From Halosimplex salinum (GTDB lineage: Archaea; Halobacteriota; Halobacteria; Halobacteriales; Haloarculaceae): a stretch of 64,000 nucleotides of DNA. The stretch lies in the NCBI RefSeq assembly GCF_003730195.1, contig NZ_QWGG01000003.1, positions 548,060 to 612,059 of the forward strand. Reading direction: 5' to 3'. A program made the translations under genes and the position numbers. The stretch's first letter is position 1. Each line of letters opens with the position of its first letter. Positions 63,897-64,000 of the stretch are shown here, in pieces. The notes beneath the pieces are model-generated. The model was not told where the DNA came from, did no database searches, and was given only the letters and a program-made list of their open reading frames with translations.

Positions 63897-64000
63897 CACC
63901 TTGGTTGCGTAGCGGTAGCGAGCGTCTCTTGGAGGATCGGTCGTTCCTGGTGGATTTTCTGTGCGTCCTTGATCAATCGCTCCAGCAGTGGCGGTGGCGA
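63897..64000 (-). CDS. C-terminal fragment of an unidentified gene (runs off the window)
   Basis: The minus-strand frame reads PPLLERLIKDAQKIHQERP and ends ATQPRCEG-stop at 63897. It stays open to the window edge and lies 20 bases upstream of the zincin-like gene. Too short to identify. Confidence 0.3.

Overview
The window is chromosomal DNA of a halophilic archaeon (class Halobacteria, probably a Haloarculaceae relative). GC content is very high, proteins are acidic, and promoters are leaderless with TATA boxes about 27 bases before the start codon. Tat signals, a PGF-CTERM-like tail, CarS, RIO1 kinase, aIF1A, PCNA, and haloarchaeal families such as DUF5783 and DUF7470 all point the same way.

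Left part (1-16.4 kb): a truncated DUF502 gene, proline dehydrogenase, CDP-archaeol synthase, a hemC-SUMT-hemD operon leading to precorrin-2/siroheme, a complete four-gene ABC importer, and a DHH phosphoesterase. A sugar-utilisation locus follows (Gfo/Idh oxidoreductase, IclR regulator, GH2 beta-mannosidase).

Middle accessory part (16.4-34.6 kb): sparse, with relics. It holds a divergent pair of small RHH-like proteins around a palindrome, a coiled-coil/HTH/Cys-His protein, a beta-helix protein, membrane proteins, an ATP-grasp-like protein, an amidohydrolase remnant, a GerW/YtfJ-like protein, PyrD and a tRNA-like relic. Next is a tightly overlapping minus-strand operon encoding a Mre11-motif/Rad50-hook coiled-coil protein without ATPase heads, a Gfo/Idh protein with a long Asp/His-rich linker, and a pentapeptide-repeat protein fused to a K+-channel pore. 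A membrane-anchored coiled-coil gene lies upstream of it.

Right part (34.6-61.3 kb): mostly core genes. These include a metal P1B-ATPase with a linked HTH regulator, aIF1A-RIO1, RlmE, Spo0M, PCNA, an AI-2E family permease, a chemotaxis transducer, TraB with an M50 protease, two tandem Eis-like acetyltransferases, DUF502, peroxiredoxin, PurM and SCP2. An IS200/IS605 element (tnpA+tnpB) sits exactly in the pcn stop codon; removing it restores a GAG-TAA ending. The last 2.2 kb is lower in GC and holds an IS6-type transposase remnant, a PQQ-propeller lipoprotein and a small zincin-like protein.

A dispersed intergenic repeat built of exact 57-base (19-codon) units, with a conserved open frame reading SERVEGF, occurs at four loci. 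It is the most striking unexplained signal in the window.
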